Source of the DNA: Tetranychus cinnabarinus
Taxonomy: Eukaryota > Arthropoda > Arachnida > Trombidiformes > Tetranychidae
Length of the DNA: 64,000 nucleotides
Reading direction: 5' to 3'
Assembly (NCBI GenBank): GCA_022266195.1
Contig: WHVY01000002.1
Location: 7,269,001-7,333,000, forward strand
Both the position numbers and the translations under genes were made by a program. Below, piece after piece: positions 48,834 through 60,482 of the stretch. The first letter of the stretch is position 1, and each line of letters begins with the position of its first letter. Under the pieces are notes generated by a model. The model was not told the origin of the DNA. It saw nothing but the letters and a program-made list of their open reading frames with translations, and searched no databases.

Positions 48834-50270
48834 TCATTGGGATTTACCAGTGAATGTTTTCAGGTACAATGAAACCAACCAATTGTGAAAAGTATCAGCA
48901 AAAAAGCAAAACATTGAATGGTAGTTGACACCAAATAGGAATGAAATTATATTCTGTACTGAGGCCCAGTAAAGTCCAATACCAAATGCAGGCATCAACT
49001 GATAACTGCGTGGACTGAACGATGGTGGTGCATAATGTATAACTACGTATTTACCATTCGGTGAGAATCTAGAAGGATTATACAGAGTATAGACGGCAAA
49101 CTTTCTCTCTGTACACTCCGTTCTTCCACATTTTTGGACACACTGACGTTGTAGTTTATTTATCAACGAATTGTATCTTTCCTGTTTGTGATAAGAATCT
49201 AGAATCTTTTTGTCTCCTCCGTCACGGATAATCGAGTAGCGAGGATAGAATCCAGTTGACTCTGAAAATTGATTTGCTGAACAGTTATGCCAACATGAAT
49301 GATCTGATGAAGCTTTTACTTTCATATTTTCATCGGTACACTTGGTTGGATACGGAGCACCTAAATTAATTTTAACCGTCTCTGCGTAGGTTAAGCCATA
49401 CACAATACTGGTTGAAGCTGGAGTAGCTAATTTCACTAAATCAGATTCTTCTTTCCAAGGAATTCGTCCAGGTTGATGGGCAAAAGCGATTATCTCATTT
49501 GTACCTGAAACTAGGGACAAGTTGAGATGCATGTCAAGTAAACGAAGATCATGAAAGCCAGGAGTTTGCAAGCCTTTTGGATTAAAGCTTGGTGAAGGCT
49601 TATTAGGTCTTCCTCCGGGAAACCAAGTAAATTCAAAGCAATAGAGACAGTTGAAGATGTACGTTTGGAAATAAGATGAATTGCATGGTGCAATTGTTAA
49701 CGATGAGGTTAGAAAGTAGCATTTATCCATGATGGCTGCAAAGGGCAACATGTTGGAAGCCAATTCACCCACGGTTAACATTGAAAGTGTAAATTTTTCA
49801 CCAAGCTCGTGCTCCGCAATAATCTGGTGAAGAGTCCAATTTTTCAGATAAGGAATGGCCTTTTGTTCCTCTATGGTTCGCTTTAGGATATCTGGAAAAT
49901 TTTTGAAAAGTTTGGTCGTATTAAGGAATCTCATTATATCAAAGCAGAAGGAAAAATTTGGTGGAACCAAATTTTTTGATACAATGTTTTTCTCGACCAA
50001 AACAGTCTCAAGTTTGCCCAAAATTTTAGTCAATATCCAGATTTGAGTTAAACAAATGTAACCAGCAGCCACGAAAAATAATAAAGTAATTATAAGGCGA
50101 TATCTTGATTGGAATATTTTTACCATTGATTCACACCTGACAGCAATTATTGGATCAAATGGGCGATTACTGCGTTTAGAAGCGGCTTTATTTAATCGTG
50201 GTTTGTTTAACTTTTTACTAATACTGTTGAGCTCGCCTTTTGGTTTACCCATTTTCACTGTTAACTTCAT
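48834..50270 (-). CDS. ENaC/degenerin-like channel subunit (intronless, 478 aa)
   Basis: Likely a subunit of a trimeric sodium-permeable DEG/ENaC channel of the plasma membrane. One uninterrupted frame begins MKLTVKMGKPKG; an in-frame TAA 36 bases upstream supports this start. Residues about 57-80 (YRLIITLLFFVAAGYICLTQ) form TM1, followed by a large extracellular region. That region has cysteines at 109, 184, 196, 208, 211, 311, 326, 330, 377, 381 and 386, an LGAPYPTKCTDENM block near 303-316 and several NxS/T sites. Residues about 428-465 form the second hydrophobic segment. The length suits the family (about 450-700). Oddities: the N-terminal His-Gly gating motif is not visible, and the G/SxS filter position appears as GVN (447-449). 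It may therefore be divergent in ion selectivity or non-conducting. Chelicerate mites are known for many such genes; no second copy is in the window. Confidence 0.82.
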   Translation of the reverse strand: MKLTVKMGKPKGELNSISKKLNKPRLNKAASKRSNRPFDPIIAVRCESMVKIFQSRYRLIITLLFFVAAGYICLTQIWILTKILGKLETVLVEKNIVSKNLVPPNFSFCFDIMRFLNTTKLFKNFPDILKRTIEEQKAIPYLKNWTLHQIIAEHELGEKFTLSMLTVGELASNMLPFAAIMDKCYFLTSSLTIAPCNSSYFQTYIFNCLYCFEFTWFPGGRPNKPSPSFNPKGLQTPGFHDLRLLDMHLNLSLVSGTNEIIAFAHQPGRIPWKEESDLVKLATPASTSIVYGLTYAETVKINLGAPYPTKCTDENMKVKASSDHSCWHNCSANQFSESTGFYPRYSIIRDGGDKKILDSYHKQERYNSLINKLQRQCVQKCGRTECTERKFAVYTLYNPSRFSPNGKYVVIHYAPPSFSPRSYQLMPAFGIGLYWASVQNIISFLFGVNYHSMFCFFADTFHNWLVSLYLKTFTGKSQ

Positions 50271-52939
50271 TTGCCTGACTGGTTGGCTATTGACTACTTT
50301 TGCCTGTTAATCTCATTATCTGAAAGTACAAATTTGTTCAACTCTTTATTCCTCTCATTCACTTGGAACTTACACTGTTAATGTGTATAATTAATTGATT
50401 GGGACATTCACCAGAAGAGGACATTTTCATGTTGATGGTGACATTTTACTGTTATCAAGAAACTTAATTATAAATGATTTATGTCTCCCTATTGATCACT
50501 GATGATTACCTGAATTATTTTTTCTACTGATTGATGGTATTGCAGGACAATATTGTTACCATTGTGACATTTGAAGATAGTTGCAAATGATTGTCTCCAA
50601 GATGAAAGTCCTTCACTGTAAGTGACCAAAATTTAATTAAAATACAAAAAAAGAAGCAGCTTCAGAGTTATCCAAGCTAATTAACAACAACCAACCATTT
50701 TGATATTCATCATTGAAAAATAGTATCACTCTTTGTAATCAAATGTAATAAACATCTGACTGTCTATTATGGGTTAGAGCATCAAACGATAAAATGTTTC
50801 AATTCATTGGAAGTACTTGGTTACATGTGAAACTTATAATCAATAATCATGGTTTATTAACAAACCTGAAACCCTTAATCAAATATTCGGTAAAAGTGAA
50901 AAATGTATTGATGAATCAACTCATTTGAAAAACCGGTTAAAAACTGGTTACCTAAAATTGAACAAATCTCAGCCATTAATAACAGCAAGTTCAATTAAAA
51001 CATATTATTAGATAAGCAACTTAATAAGTTAAAAACTGTTTAGCTCGGAAGAAATCATGATTTATCGGAAAGATCAAGAAACATGAATATCCCTATTCTG
51101 TATTTATCAAAGCTACATTGAGTACAAATGTTCATATTGTTTTAAAATATTAATACATGATAAAAATGAAATAATATGAACATTCGTACCCAATTAGCTT
51201 TGATAAATACTGAATAGACAACTTCAAGTTTATCAATTTAAAACCGTGACTTTACTTGTGACTTTAATGATTAAACCAGATTGATTCCAACCTAATCAAC
51301 TTCACCATGTTTTAAATACTAAAGTCGACTGGTTTTGATTAGGTTTCCGTAAGTTGATAATACGATTGAATATTTCATTTTCATTATTCACAAGATTATA
51401 AATTAAGAACGAAGTGACAATTTTTCAGACTCTCACTCATTCAGGTTAATTATTAAACTGAATCTAATGTTGTTGACTAATATAGCTAAAGTTATTAGTT
51501 ATTAATTTGTATCACCATCAATATTTAAAAATATTTAATTAGAAATGAATATTATTCAATAATTAATGGTTACAAGTAGATTTAAAGGTTTGGTTAACTG
51601 AAGCAGACTTTCCAATCGAAAGGGAAAACAAAATTGGATCAATAATTTAAATTATTTGCATCTTACCAATCAAATTGGATTAATCGATTGTTGATGTAAA
51701 TGTAAAAATGTAAATCAAAGTATTATAATTAACCAATGAAATTTATTAATAAGCTTGGGAAGTTGGTTGATGATGGTAATAATTAAAAGCATTTGAAAGT
51801 TGGTAATTTACAATTGAGCTTTTTATTGTATGACTAGAAATAATTACAATGATTAAATGGTGGAATGGTGATTTACATTGTAAGGTTGTTAGGAAAAGAG
51901 TTGATTGTATTTGCTGTTGGATTAATTTAATGGCATGATTTTGTAAAGACAAGTTTCATTTGGATTTAATATCAACAATTTGAAGGGTTTGATAATTGCT
52001 TTAAATCAGAGAAACAAGGGTAAAACAACAATCAAGTTGATTAGTGAAATAAAGAGATCAGTTGAAACTATTAGCTAAACTTAAATGCTTTCCTTTTTTC
52101 ACCAAAAAATATACACAATTTTATTATTAAATTATGCAGCTTTGGGTTTAGTGAAATAAATGGCTTCAAATTGAAACTAAATCTGGTTAATCTAGAGCGT
52201 AAAATGAAAATTGGTAACTATAATATTATCTTGTTTGGTCTCTTTTTTCCATGGTTAACTGGGACAATTGATTGATGATAGCTGGGAATGTAGTGTTTAA
52301 AGGGTGAGATTAAATAATAATAATACAAGGTAGAGAGTGATATTTCACTAATTAATAAACCATTACTTTTGGGTAACTTGATTGTTGCTCTTGATTTGTA
52401 GGAAATGATTGCTGAGATATTGAGTGTTTCAACCATTCCAATGAGCATCATAATTTGATAGTGAAGGGAAAAATTGAATTCAATTGAAACTTATCGCCAT
52501 AAAAAACTAGACATCAATTAACCTCTGTACATATGGCAAATATCAACAGACGAGTAATACTAATCAGGCAATTGTTTGAAAATAAAATTGATTTCAACTG
52601 GTAAATTTACCGTCTAAATCCCATGAAAGGTAATTTACCAGTGACCGTGAATGATGTTGATTAATTTAGATGATTAAATGTTTTGCGAGTTCGTTGTGAT
52701 TTGAGATGCGAAGTGCGGTTATAGTTATTGTGTTCAATAGGTGCTTTCTTGATAAGATGAATGAATTGAATAACTGGCATCAGCTGAGAGTGTTCATGTT
52801 GATGTAATTGTTAGATCGATCACAACAAAATAACAAAAAACTATTACAACTAACTCCGGGACATCAGATATAGCGAAAAATGGATCACAATGGATAACAT
52901 GAATTACTTGTAAACTCGTTTGACCATGAAATAAATTTC
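50271..52939. other. Intergenic region upstream of the channel and downstream of the transporter
   Basis: AT-rich DNA with no gene. It contains the inverted repeat at 51094-51216. The promoter of the ENaC-like gene should lie at its left end, but no motif could be assigned. No canonical AATAAA was found for the SLC17 gene within the first few hundred bases. Confidence 0.55.
51094..51216. repeat. Inverted repeat with about 45-bp arms
   Basis: The left arm TATTCTGTATTTATCAAAGC (51094 on) matches the reverse complement of the right arm, TATTCAGTATTTATCAAAGC (51216 leftward). Pairing continues to ATGTTCATATT with a few mismatches and a 34-base loop. It may be a small foldback element. Confidence 0.8.
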
Positions 52940-53200
52940 TCATACATTATCATTGGAACCAACAACTGATTTATCACCCATTTCAACTGCTTCTCCAGTT
53001 TGATTATTGTTGGCATCATTTGAATTATTCTGTACATTCAATGTATTATTTGGTTGACATTTTTTAACTTTTGTTGTATTCTCAACGAGTGCCCATGATT
53101 GAGGTTTTGAGGTTGCAAATAATGTGAAAAATACGGCGCCAATAACTTGTAAACCACCGAAAAAGTAGAATGCAGTATTCCATTTAGATACTGAAAAGAT
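52940..53200 (-). CDS. SLC17 gene exon 5: TM12 and C-terminal tail
   Basis: It starts IFSVSKWNTAFYFFGGLQVI and runs GAVFFTLFATSKPQSWALVE before an Asn-rich tail ending GSNDNV and TGA. W..aF.......g...f..f.s...Q.W is the usual SLC17 end. The acceptor follows CTTGTATTTTTAG. The exon was too divided among short frames to stand out alone. Confidence 0.92.
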   Translation of the reverse strand: MFSVSKWNTAFYFFGGLQVIGAVFFTLFATSKPQSWALVENTTKVKKCQPNNTLNVQNNSNDANNNQTGEAVEMGDKSVVGSNDNV

Positions 53201-55878
53201 CTAAAAATACAAGAGAAAAAGAAATGAAAGAAGAAAAAATCATGAATATTAGTGGAAAAAGAAATGATAACTATTGCAATTTTCAATTTATTTTACATCA
53301 AATTGATAATCAAAAATGATGGTTGATTTGTTAACAAAGTTGAACTGAATAGTTGAACACAATTATTTCAATTTGAACGGTTTCAAAGTTAATGGGAAAA
53401 ACTGATGGAAAGGATGATTCTTGTATGAATTAAAATGGCTATTTATATTGGAAACAGTTAAATCTTACCTCATCACCAATAATATAACCAATCGTCATTG
53501 GGGCAAGGAAACCGCTAGCACACGAGATTGTATTGGCAAATCCAAAAACAGTTCCAACAACACCTGGAGCCATTTCAGGAACAATGGGAATATCACCTCC
53601 AGAAGTAGCTCCCATGGTAAACATTGTCAATATTAGGCCAAGAACAATGATTTCAGCTTTACCAGATAATAAGGGAATGCTTAATAAAAATAAAGCTGGT
53701 CCAAGAAGAGCTGAGAGCAAGATGAAAAAGAAAACAAAAAAGGCACAAATTGTAATATATTCATTTGAAAAGATTGAACAAAGTAAACAATGAGTTTGAA
53801 TGTGATTTGAATTGAAATTGGATTTCTATCGATTCAACAGTCACCAAAATGATTGAAATAAATTGAAATGAAAATCAAAATGAAAACTAGGAAAACAATG
53901 AAAGTCTAGAATTGAAATCAAGTCTAGGATTATGATAAAATTTGAGGAACAAAAAACGGGTTAAAAAGAAAGTAGTGTCATTTTCCCTTTCTTTAATGCA
54001 AGGGAAAAGCAGAGTGATTTCCCTTTCTCTACATTTTTCGCACTATTTTCACTTCAAGATGGCTCTTCAATTAGCTAAAGCTTTGTTTCTCTTCTTAAGT
54101 CGCTTAGAGATACTAATTAATTGTTAACATTTCTTAACTTTGTGTCATGTTATTAGTTAAACCATGGACTTACCAATGCTTTCAAAGAGTTTTCTGGTCA
54201 CAGTTAGGTTGAGATAACCTTTGGTTGCTATGAATTTGGATAAAGGACCACTTATGAATTGACCCAGTGCTTCAGCAAGGTAAAACGCGGAATTGATTAA
54301 ACCATTTCCTTGGAGAGGATAACCCAGGATAGTTTCCAAATAAAGAGGTATTTTTGAATTTACTGTATGATAACCAAGGGAACTTATTCCTCGAGCAATG
54401 GTCACTGACCATAAAGGAAGTGATAGAAACATTGATTTCCAAGGAACTTTAACCTAAATCAGTAAAGGAAAACATGAATAAATTTAATTCATGATAGATC
54501 AAAGTTAATTGCAAGAATTCGTCATTGAATTCAAAATGAGCAGTTTGCTTCATGTTTGTATAGACTATTCAACTCATTCGTTCATTTTTTTCCATAAATG
54601 AAACATTTAATGCAACAAAAAAATATGTGTTATGTCTTTTCAAGACTCATTCAAGATGAGTTCATTGAGTTAATTAGCTTGGATTGGTAATGAATGTGAG
54701 TCAGAAAAAAAACTCACTGAATCTGGTTCAATTAACCTACAATGAGCCTAAAAATAGTGATTATCTAATAAAGTGAGCTTCATAAAAAGTTAGAGAGTGA
54801 AGATGATAACTTTGCATCATCTAAATAATGCGCAATATTAACTCATATTAGTTTTTCACAACATTTGATGTGATAACGATAAAAGAATCAAAACATGAAA
54901 CATGAAACATGAAGCTCACAGAAAACACCAGAATCAGTTAATGAAAGGCAGGTTATTAATATTGTTTTAAAACGAAACTTACTTTTCTTTTAGGTATTTT
55001 GATAACATTGGCCGAGATGAATTTTTTTTCTTCCTCACTGACGAAAGGGCTTTTATCTGGATTAGCAGTGATCGTTGTGAAATATAAAATTGTGAATACC
55101 AAATTAGCCAAACCCATGCAGTAAAATGCTGATGGCCATCCTCCGGCAAACCCGTTATTACAAAGCCAGGCAGTTATGGGCATTACAAAGGCAACACCAA
55201 CATTGGTTCCGACAGTCATTATAGCCTGAGCAAATGCTTTCTCTTGCGGTGGAAACCATTTTTCAAAGAGTATATACAAACAGGGAAAAGTTGGACCATG
55301 GATGAAACCCAAGAGAATTCTTAAAATGACTAAAGGAATATAATTTGCTCTAGCTGCAAAGGGAATAATAAATGTAACCAGAGTGGCAAGAAGATGAGAT
55401 AATGCACCGAGCCTGACAACATTGAACTTATCAGCCAGGAAACCAGTGCTTATTTGAATTGCTGTGTAAGAATAAAAGTAGGAACCAATAATCACTCCTT
55501 GTTGTGCTTGGTTCCAATCGAATGTAGGTGCTGAATTGGTGGAAACTTGGCTTGTTTCATTCTTAGATGACAAATGGAATGGTGATAGCAAGATAATGAA
55601 AGGGAATGATAAAAATAACCAATAAGTATCGGACAAGTTTGGTTAAACAAGATAAATGTCAGTAGACTGCTTACCATTAAATGGGTTGAGTTTGATTTAG
55701 TTGATGAAACCATGGCAAGAAGGGCAACATTAATGACACACCGTGAGGCAAACATGAAAGCGCCACTGAAAGCGGAAAATATCATGACATAATAGCGAAA
55801 GGGGAATCGAAAAAATCGAGAATGCTTAGCTTCGGCGAAACTAAGAGATGATAATTTATTGACCAGTTGAATTGTCAT
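52940..55878 (-). CDS. SLC17-family anion/organic-anion transporter (MFS), five exons, complete
   Basis: A twelve-helix major-facilitator membrane transporter of the SLC17 (sialin/VGLUT/sodium-phosphate) group. Such proteins move organic anions or phosphate across lysosomal, synaptic-vesicle or plasma membranes; the substrate cannot be told here. Exons 55878-55675, 55561-54983, 54453-54174, 53710-53469 and 53200-52940 join in phase (0, 0, 1, 0) to 521 residues, within the family's usual size. SLC17 hallmarks: SRCVINVALLAMV in TM1 (residues 45-57), a glycosylatable loop (NSTHLMNETS), GFLADKFN (108-115), GFIHGPTFPCLYILFEKWFP (152-171) with PPQEKAF, VPWKSMFLSLPLW opening exon 3, and APGVVGTVFGFANTISCASG in exon 4. 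The C terminus (Asn-rich, ending GSNDNV) is cytosolic. An in-frame TAA just upstream of the ATG supports the start. It is head to head with the small frame at 56183. Confidence 0.93.
53469..53710 (-). CDS. SLC17 gene exon 4: TM9 to TM11
   Basis: It encodes ALLGPALFLLSIPLLSGKAE, then GGDIPIVPEMAPGVVGTVFG and FANTISCASGFLAPMTIGY to IIGDE. The D..AP...G...G.aNt...G motif is a strong family signature. The acceptor follows CTTGCTCTCAG and the donor is phase 0. Confidence 0.94.
53711..54173. other. SLC17 intron 3
   Basis: A 463-bp AT-rich intron with GT..AG borders. Nothing else is seen. Confidence 0.85.
54174..54453 (-). CDS. SLC17 gene exon 3: central loop and TM7-TM8
   Basis: It encodes VKVPWKSMFLSLPLWSVTIA through KLFESI (262-354). 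PWK at the loop-to-TM7 boundary is usual in SLC17. The acceptor follows TTTACTGATTTAG and the donor is phase 1 GTAAGT. Confidence 0.93.
54454..54982. other. SLC17 intron 2
   Basis: A 529-bp AT-rich intron. A short tandem CATGAAA repeat lies near 54895-54912. Nothing else is seen. Confidence 0.85.
54983..55561 (-). CDS. SLC17 gene exon 2: TM2 to TM6
   Basis: It encodes residues 69-261, from NETSQVSTNSAP to IPKRK. It contains FDWNQAQQGVIIGSYFYSY, GFLADKFN and LLGFIHGPTFPCLYILFEKW. The acceptor follows TTTGTCATCTAAG and the donor is AAA|GTAAGT, phase 0. Confidence 0.94.
55675..55878 (-). CDS. SLC17 gene exon 1: N terminus and TM1
   Basis: It encodes residues 1-68, starting MTIQLVNKLSSLSFAEAK and ending NSTHLM. 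The donor is ATG|GTAAGC, phase 0. TM1 carries the family pattern R..IN.A..AM. Confidence 0.92.
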
Positions 55879-56182
55879 TTTAGATGCTTAGTAAATACAA
55901 TTGAAAAGGAATCAGTTGGAAACACAAACTTATAGTAATCACGGTCAGTAAATACTAGTATTAATTTTAATACAACAAAAAAAGATTATTTATCAATTCT
56001 ATGGAACTAATTTCTAACAATCTTTATTACAGTTTGGTTACTGAATGATTGCAAATCCCTTCATTTGGACATTTATACCTGCGATTCATGTTCACCGATA
56101 ATCATCATTGGCGTGATAACATGATAAATTTTAATGATAAGATGCAAAACTCACAATAAAGTAGAAAGAGCAAAACACCAGG

Positions 56183-56497
56183 ATGAGTGTGGAAAATGTG
56201 TTTGATACCGTTTCAAGCCAGATTATACTGGATTTCCAGGAGAATCAGATCATCTTCTATCATTTGGGTGAAAGTTATTTCTGTTGCATTGCAATAAATG
56301 ATGATAATAAAAACAATAATATTGCGTTTGATATTATGATATTATTTTCATTATTTTTAATATACCAATCAATTATATTCTTAATCAGATGCAAAAAACC
56401 AGATGACAAAGAACCAGATTTTAACTTAATGCTGACTCTTGAGTTTGATCAACTTCCATTATCACCAACCAACAAAAGAGATTGTAAAGAAAATTAA
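56183..56497 (+). CDS. Possible small single-pass membrane protein (104 aa)
   Basis: The frame starts MSVENVFDTVSSQIILDF. It has a hydrophobic helix at about residues 49-67 (AFDIMILFSLFLIYQSIIFL), then a charged tail with RCKKPDDKEPDFNL and LPLSPTNKRDCKEN. This balanced layout (acidic head, one helix, Arg/Lys just inside, charged tail) differs from the low-complexity shadows around it. It begins 305 bp from the SLC17 start codon on the opposite strand, so the two could share a promoter. No family is recognised and no clear polyadenylation signal follows. It may be chance. Confidence 0.35.
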   Translation: MSVENVFDTVSSQIILDFQENQIIFYHLGESYFCCIAINDDNKNNNIAFDIMILFSLFLIYQSIIFLIRCKKPDDKEPDFNLMLTLEFDQLPLSPTNKRDCKEN

Positions 56498-57737
56498 ATC
56501 TAATTAAGTGTTATACATAATTGATTATACCTTTAAGTAGATGATTTGTTTTACAATTAACTTCTCTATCAAGCTTTGTGTGTTTATTGTGACAAAAATA
56601 TGAACATACAAATGTAATATTGCTGCATGGCAAAAATAGCAAATCATAAGATGCAAATATCATATTATGAAAAAGTGTGCAAGAAATTAAAATTTAGGTT
56701 ATCTAAATAATAAGCTTAACAATTATTAATAGTGTTAGCACTCAGGATGAAAAAAAAGTATTAATCAACTTGTTTAAATGATTAAAGATTAATCTAATTG
56801 TTTATTATATTTCCTTGATTTAAACAGTAACCAATATAACCATTGTTAGCAAGCATATTAACAAATGTCATGTGAAGTCGCTTTTTTTTAAATATTATTT
56901 CTTTATTGTTGATCATATTAACCTTGTTTCTGTATTTAAATATTAACAAATGTTTAATTACTTTGTACAATCGATTCCTATTAATAAACTGATTTATCTG
57001 CACCAACAATGTACATGAATGGCTTTTGATTTTTTGATCCTTATAAATTTAAAATAAAAATCATTACAATCTGTAAGTTGGATTGATTGATGAAAAAGTA
57101 ATTTTTAAATGAAAAATGTGATCAACCAAAAGGATTAACGACGTAATAACGTCAAAGTAATCAATTGAATGGTTCAATATTAACACCAAATATACATTTA
57201 GATTGAGTAAACGGATTGAAATGAAAACCAGTTGAGAGTGAAAACGATTCCAGATGATTTTGGATGAAAAGGCGAATGATAAGCGAATCCTATTCAAATG
57301 GTAATCATCGTATTTTTTGGAGTTTCATTGAACAAAGATTGTCAACAGCAAAATAGGTTTCTGTTGTTAAACAAGTTGATTATTTCATTAGATTACAATG
57401 GGAATAATCAAGAGTAAAAACGCAATGGTAAAGTGGAATCAAGTGAGGGTTAAAAAGGCCAAAGAAAATGGGAAAAGGAAGATGATGAAGACGATGTTGG
57501 TGTAGATGGTGATGATGTTGATGGTGATGAGAAAAGTAAAATTATAATTAACATTGAAACGCAATGTATTTCCTGTCGCTGTTAATCTAGTAAACAATAT
57601 ACAAAAGGTTGAAGGTTCATCACAACAAAACTAAATGTGTATTAGCGGGTCAGTAAATGAACAGTTGAACATCAATTATTAATAGATTACTTGAGTTGAG
57701 TTTTATTATTTTACACGCAACCAATTCAAAAATATTC

Positions 57738-57761
57738 ATTATCATCTAATTAGATGATAAT
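57738..57761. repeat. Perfect 24-bp palindrome
   Basis: ATTATCATCTAA followed at once by its exact reverse complement, TTAGATGATAAT, with no loop. The centre holds CTAATTAG, a homeodomain-type site. A second palindrome, ATTTAACGTTAAAT, begins about 12 bases later. Confidence 0.9.
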
Positions 57762-59030
57762 TTGAGTTGAACATTTAACGTTAAATATTTTAAAATCCAA
57801 AGGTTGCTTAGGCCTAACGGCATGGATGTGAAAGTGAAGGAGCCATTTTTAAATAAGCAAAGGCTAACCCGAAATAAATCAATGATTTCCAATGATCACG
57901 TTAACCAAGGATTTCCGATGCTGGTTAAGAGTGTTTCACGGAAATATTGAACGGACATGATGAAAATGGAATGAAATTTGCTGACCAAAATGATAATAAA
58001 ACTGTAAATTTAGCAATTTAACAACAAAGGAAAAAAATAGAGAAAAATATTAATATGAAATTCAACTTTGCCAATATTTCACTGTTCTTGCCGTATATTG
58101 CCTTCAGTCAAGTTGACGGTTAATTGTAACAATCATGATGATTATGGGTAAATTTTTACCTTTCATTTTCATCTGAACCTAAAGATGGACAAGTTTTCGG
58201 TTGAAGGTTCGATGAAAGATACATGAAAGGAAAGCAAGATTACCTGTAAACCATTATTATGGCAATTGAAAAAAATAAGTTGAAATGAAATAAAATTATA
58301 GCTGGTAAGTCAGTGAATAAAGGTAAAAGGTTGACCGTGAAGAGAGTAAAGATGTTGATGAAAGAAAGTTGATGATTATAATGATGATTGTAATGATGAT
58401 TATGATGAGGATGAAGAAGAAGAAGAAGAAGCAATTGTAACTGTCATTCTGACAGCAATAATAATCATAATAATGTTGAGGTTGCCTTTGTGAAAAGGTA
58501 AAAATGGATTTTTCTCCAAAGAGAAGAGTCAACACATTATTTCAACTGAGAATACGGTGAAAATGATGATGGTGATGATGGGGAAGATGGGCAAGAAGAT
58601 GATGATGATGGTGATGATGAGGTAACAAGTAAAGCTGCTCTTTTCTTGTCTTCCATTGATGAATATTATTGCTCACGCAAATATAACATATCCGGAATGA
58701 AAATGGAAATGAATTTCAGTTACAAATAAGTCGATAAGTACTCATCCCAGACACTCAATTTTTTTCATAGTCCAAGATATTGACAATAGCAAATGTATCA
58801 AGCCATTTGACTCCTCACAGTTAACACTAATCACTTTAATTATGACAATTTATTTTAATTTCGCATAATTAATTCAATGAACAATTCTGAGCTTACCTAG
58901 CAACCTATTAGCAGAATCTAACTTTTTTCCCTTCATCTTTTAACGGTAAGTATTTTGCATTCAAATTTCTTACCAAATTCCTTATTTCTGCTTAATTAAC
59001 GACAATTAACTAATTTTTTGGACAGTTTTT

Positions 59031-59050
59031 ACTAGCGCCCTCTAGCGTCT
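59031..59050 (-). promoter_or_regulatory. CTCF-like motif
   Basis: The minus strand reads AGACGCTAGAGGGCGCTAGT. This closely fits the conserved CTCF core (YAGRGGGCGCT) and is conspicuously GC-rich for this window. A weaker relative, GACTTAGAGGGCGTCG, is at 19035-19050 on the same strand. Function is inferred from the motif alone. Confidence 0.35.
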
Positions 59051-60390
59051 ATCCAAATCTAGCCATTGATTTGACCCATAGAAGCAAAAATTTTGAAAAC
59101 TCGACTCTATTTAAACTCATATAATGTAAATTCTAGCAACAATTACACTCTGATTTTTCATATTCAATATTTTCCTACTCCCAAGAACATATGATGAAAA
59201 TTTCTTACAATTCTGTACAGTAAATCTCTAGTAATACTAGTTCAAAGCTCATCCATTACTATTCCAAATATGCTATTCGCACAAATTTTCAAAACCTCAT
59301 GTTGATACAATTTGATTATTTTTGAAACTATTAGAGTTATTGTTTTGATTTTTATAATTTAAGAACTCAAATGTGTGCTCTGGTTATTCTGAAAATTTGA
59401 ACAAAATCCGATGGCCGATTCTCGAAAAAACTAACTTCAAACTTCATTTCCATTTTTATTCCGGATATGTTACATCTATTTGTCAGTTTGCTTTCAAGAA
59501 GCCTTTTTCATTTCGTATTGTTACACATTTTGTACCATTATTTTTGCCACTTTTTTTTGCTTCTTCAACATCTTCAACTGATTGTGATCAATTGGTTATA
59601 TTGTTGTACCATTAATGAAAACATATAACACTATTCAACTCTCAATGAAAAATTCTGTGATTGCGAGTCTCTCTCCCAGCAAATGCAGCAATACAACTAG
59701 ATTAAGCGTAACAAATGCGCCTTTCATTGGAGCCTTCTTTCAGCTTGAATAATGATTTTTATAATAATAATCTATGATTGGTGGTGGACTTTTGTTCATT
59801 TCATTGGGTGAAATTGAGGACAATCTGAATATGATGATGAATCAACCTGAATCTTGAACGGTTACTATTTTGTCTGGCCTTTCAATTTCTCACATTTAAA
59901 TTTTACCTTTTTGCTTGCTGCCTTTGTATCACCATAACCATCATTGCTGCAATTATCATTGAATATTTTTTTTCAATTGCTCAAAATGACCATTGAAATT
60001 GAATTCTTGGGATTCACAAGCAACAGCAAATCCATTAGGCCTTTTCAGTTGCTCATTTTACTTGTTGGTTAAAGGATAAGGTCAAATCCAATGACCAGTT
60101 TTTTCTTATTAATTCAACCATTTGTAAACCAATTGCACCTTTTCTTGGTTTATTTCAGGTCTTCTAATTGAATTGTTTTTCAACCGTTTCGATTGTTTGC
60201 TTTTACTGGTTCACTCACTATTATTGATGCTTATTTAAAAATGAGATTAACAGCCAAAATAATCACCTTTAACCTGTTAAATCAAGTCTAATTTGAGATC
60301 AACTTAATAATAGTTGAAGGGAAAAATAGCGATCCATATTAAAGTAAATGAGAGAGATTTGATGAGGAAAAAAATAATGGTGATAATAAC

Positions 60391-60482
60391 AGATGATAAT
60401 GATGATGATCATGATGTTGTTGCTGTTGATGGTGATGCTGTTGATGCTGTTGATGTTGATCTTGATGATGGTGATGATGGCT
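60391..60482 (+). repeat. GAT/GTT triplet-rich microsatellite
   Basis: Repeated GATGAT, GATGTTGTTGCT and GATGGTGATGCT units form an imperfect triplet tract. The opposite strand reads as poly-His/Gln or poly-Ile/Asn and is not coding. Confidence 0.8.

Noticed and set aside
58240..58535. Open frames rich in His, Ile and Phe
   Set aside because: They are read-throughs of GAT/ATG triplet runs and poly-A/T and show no domain.
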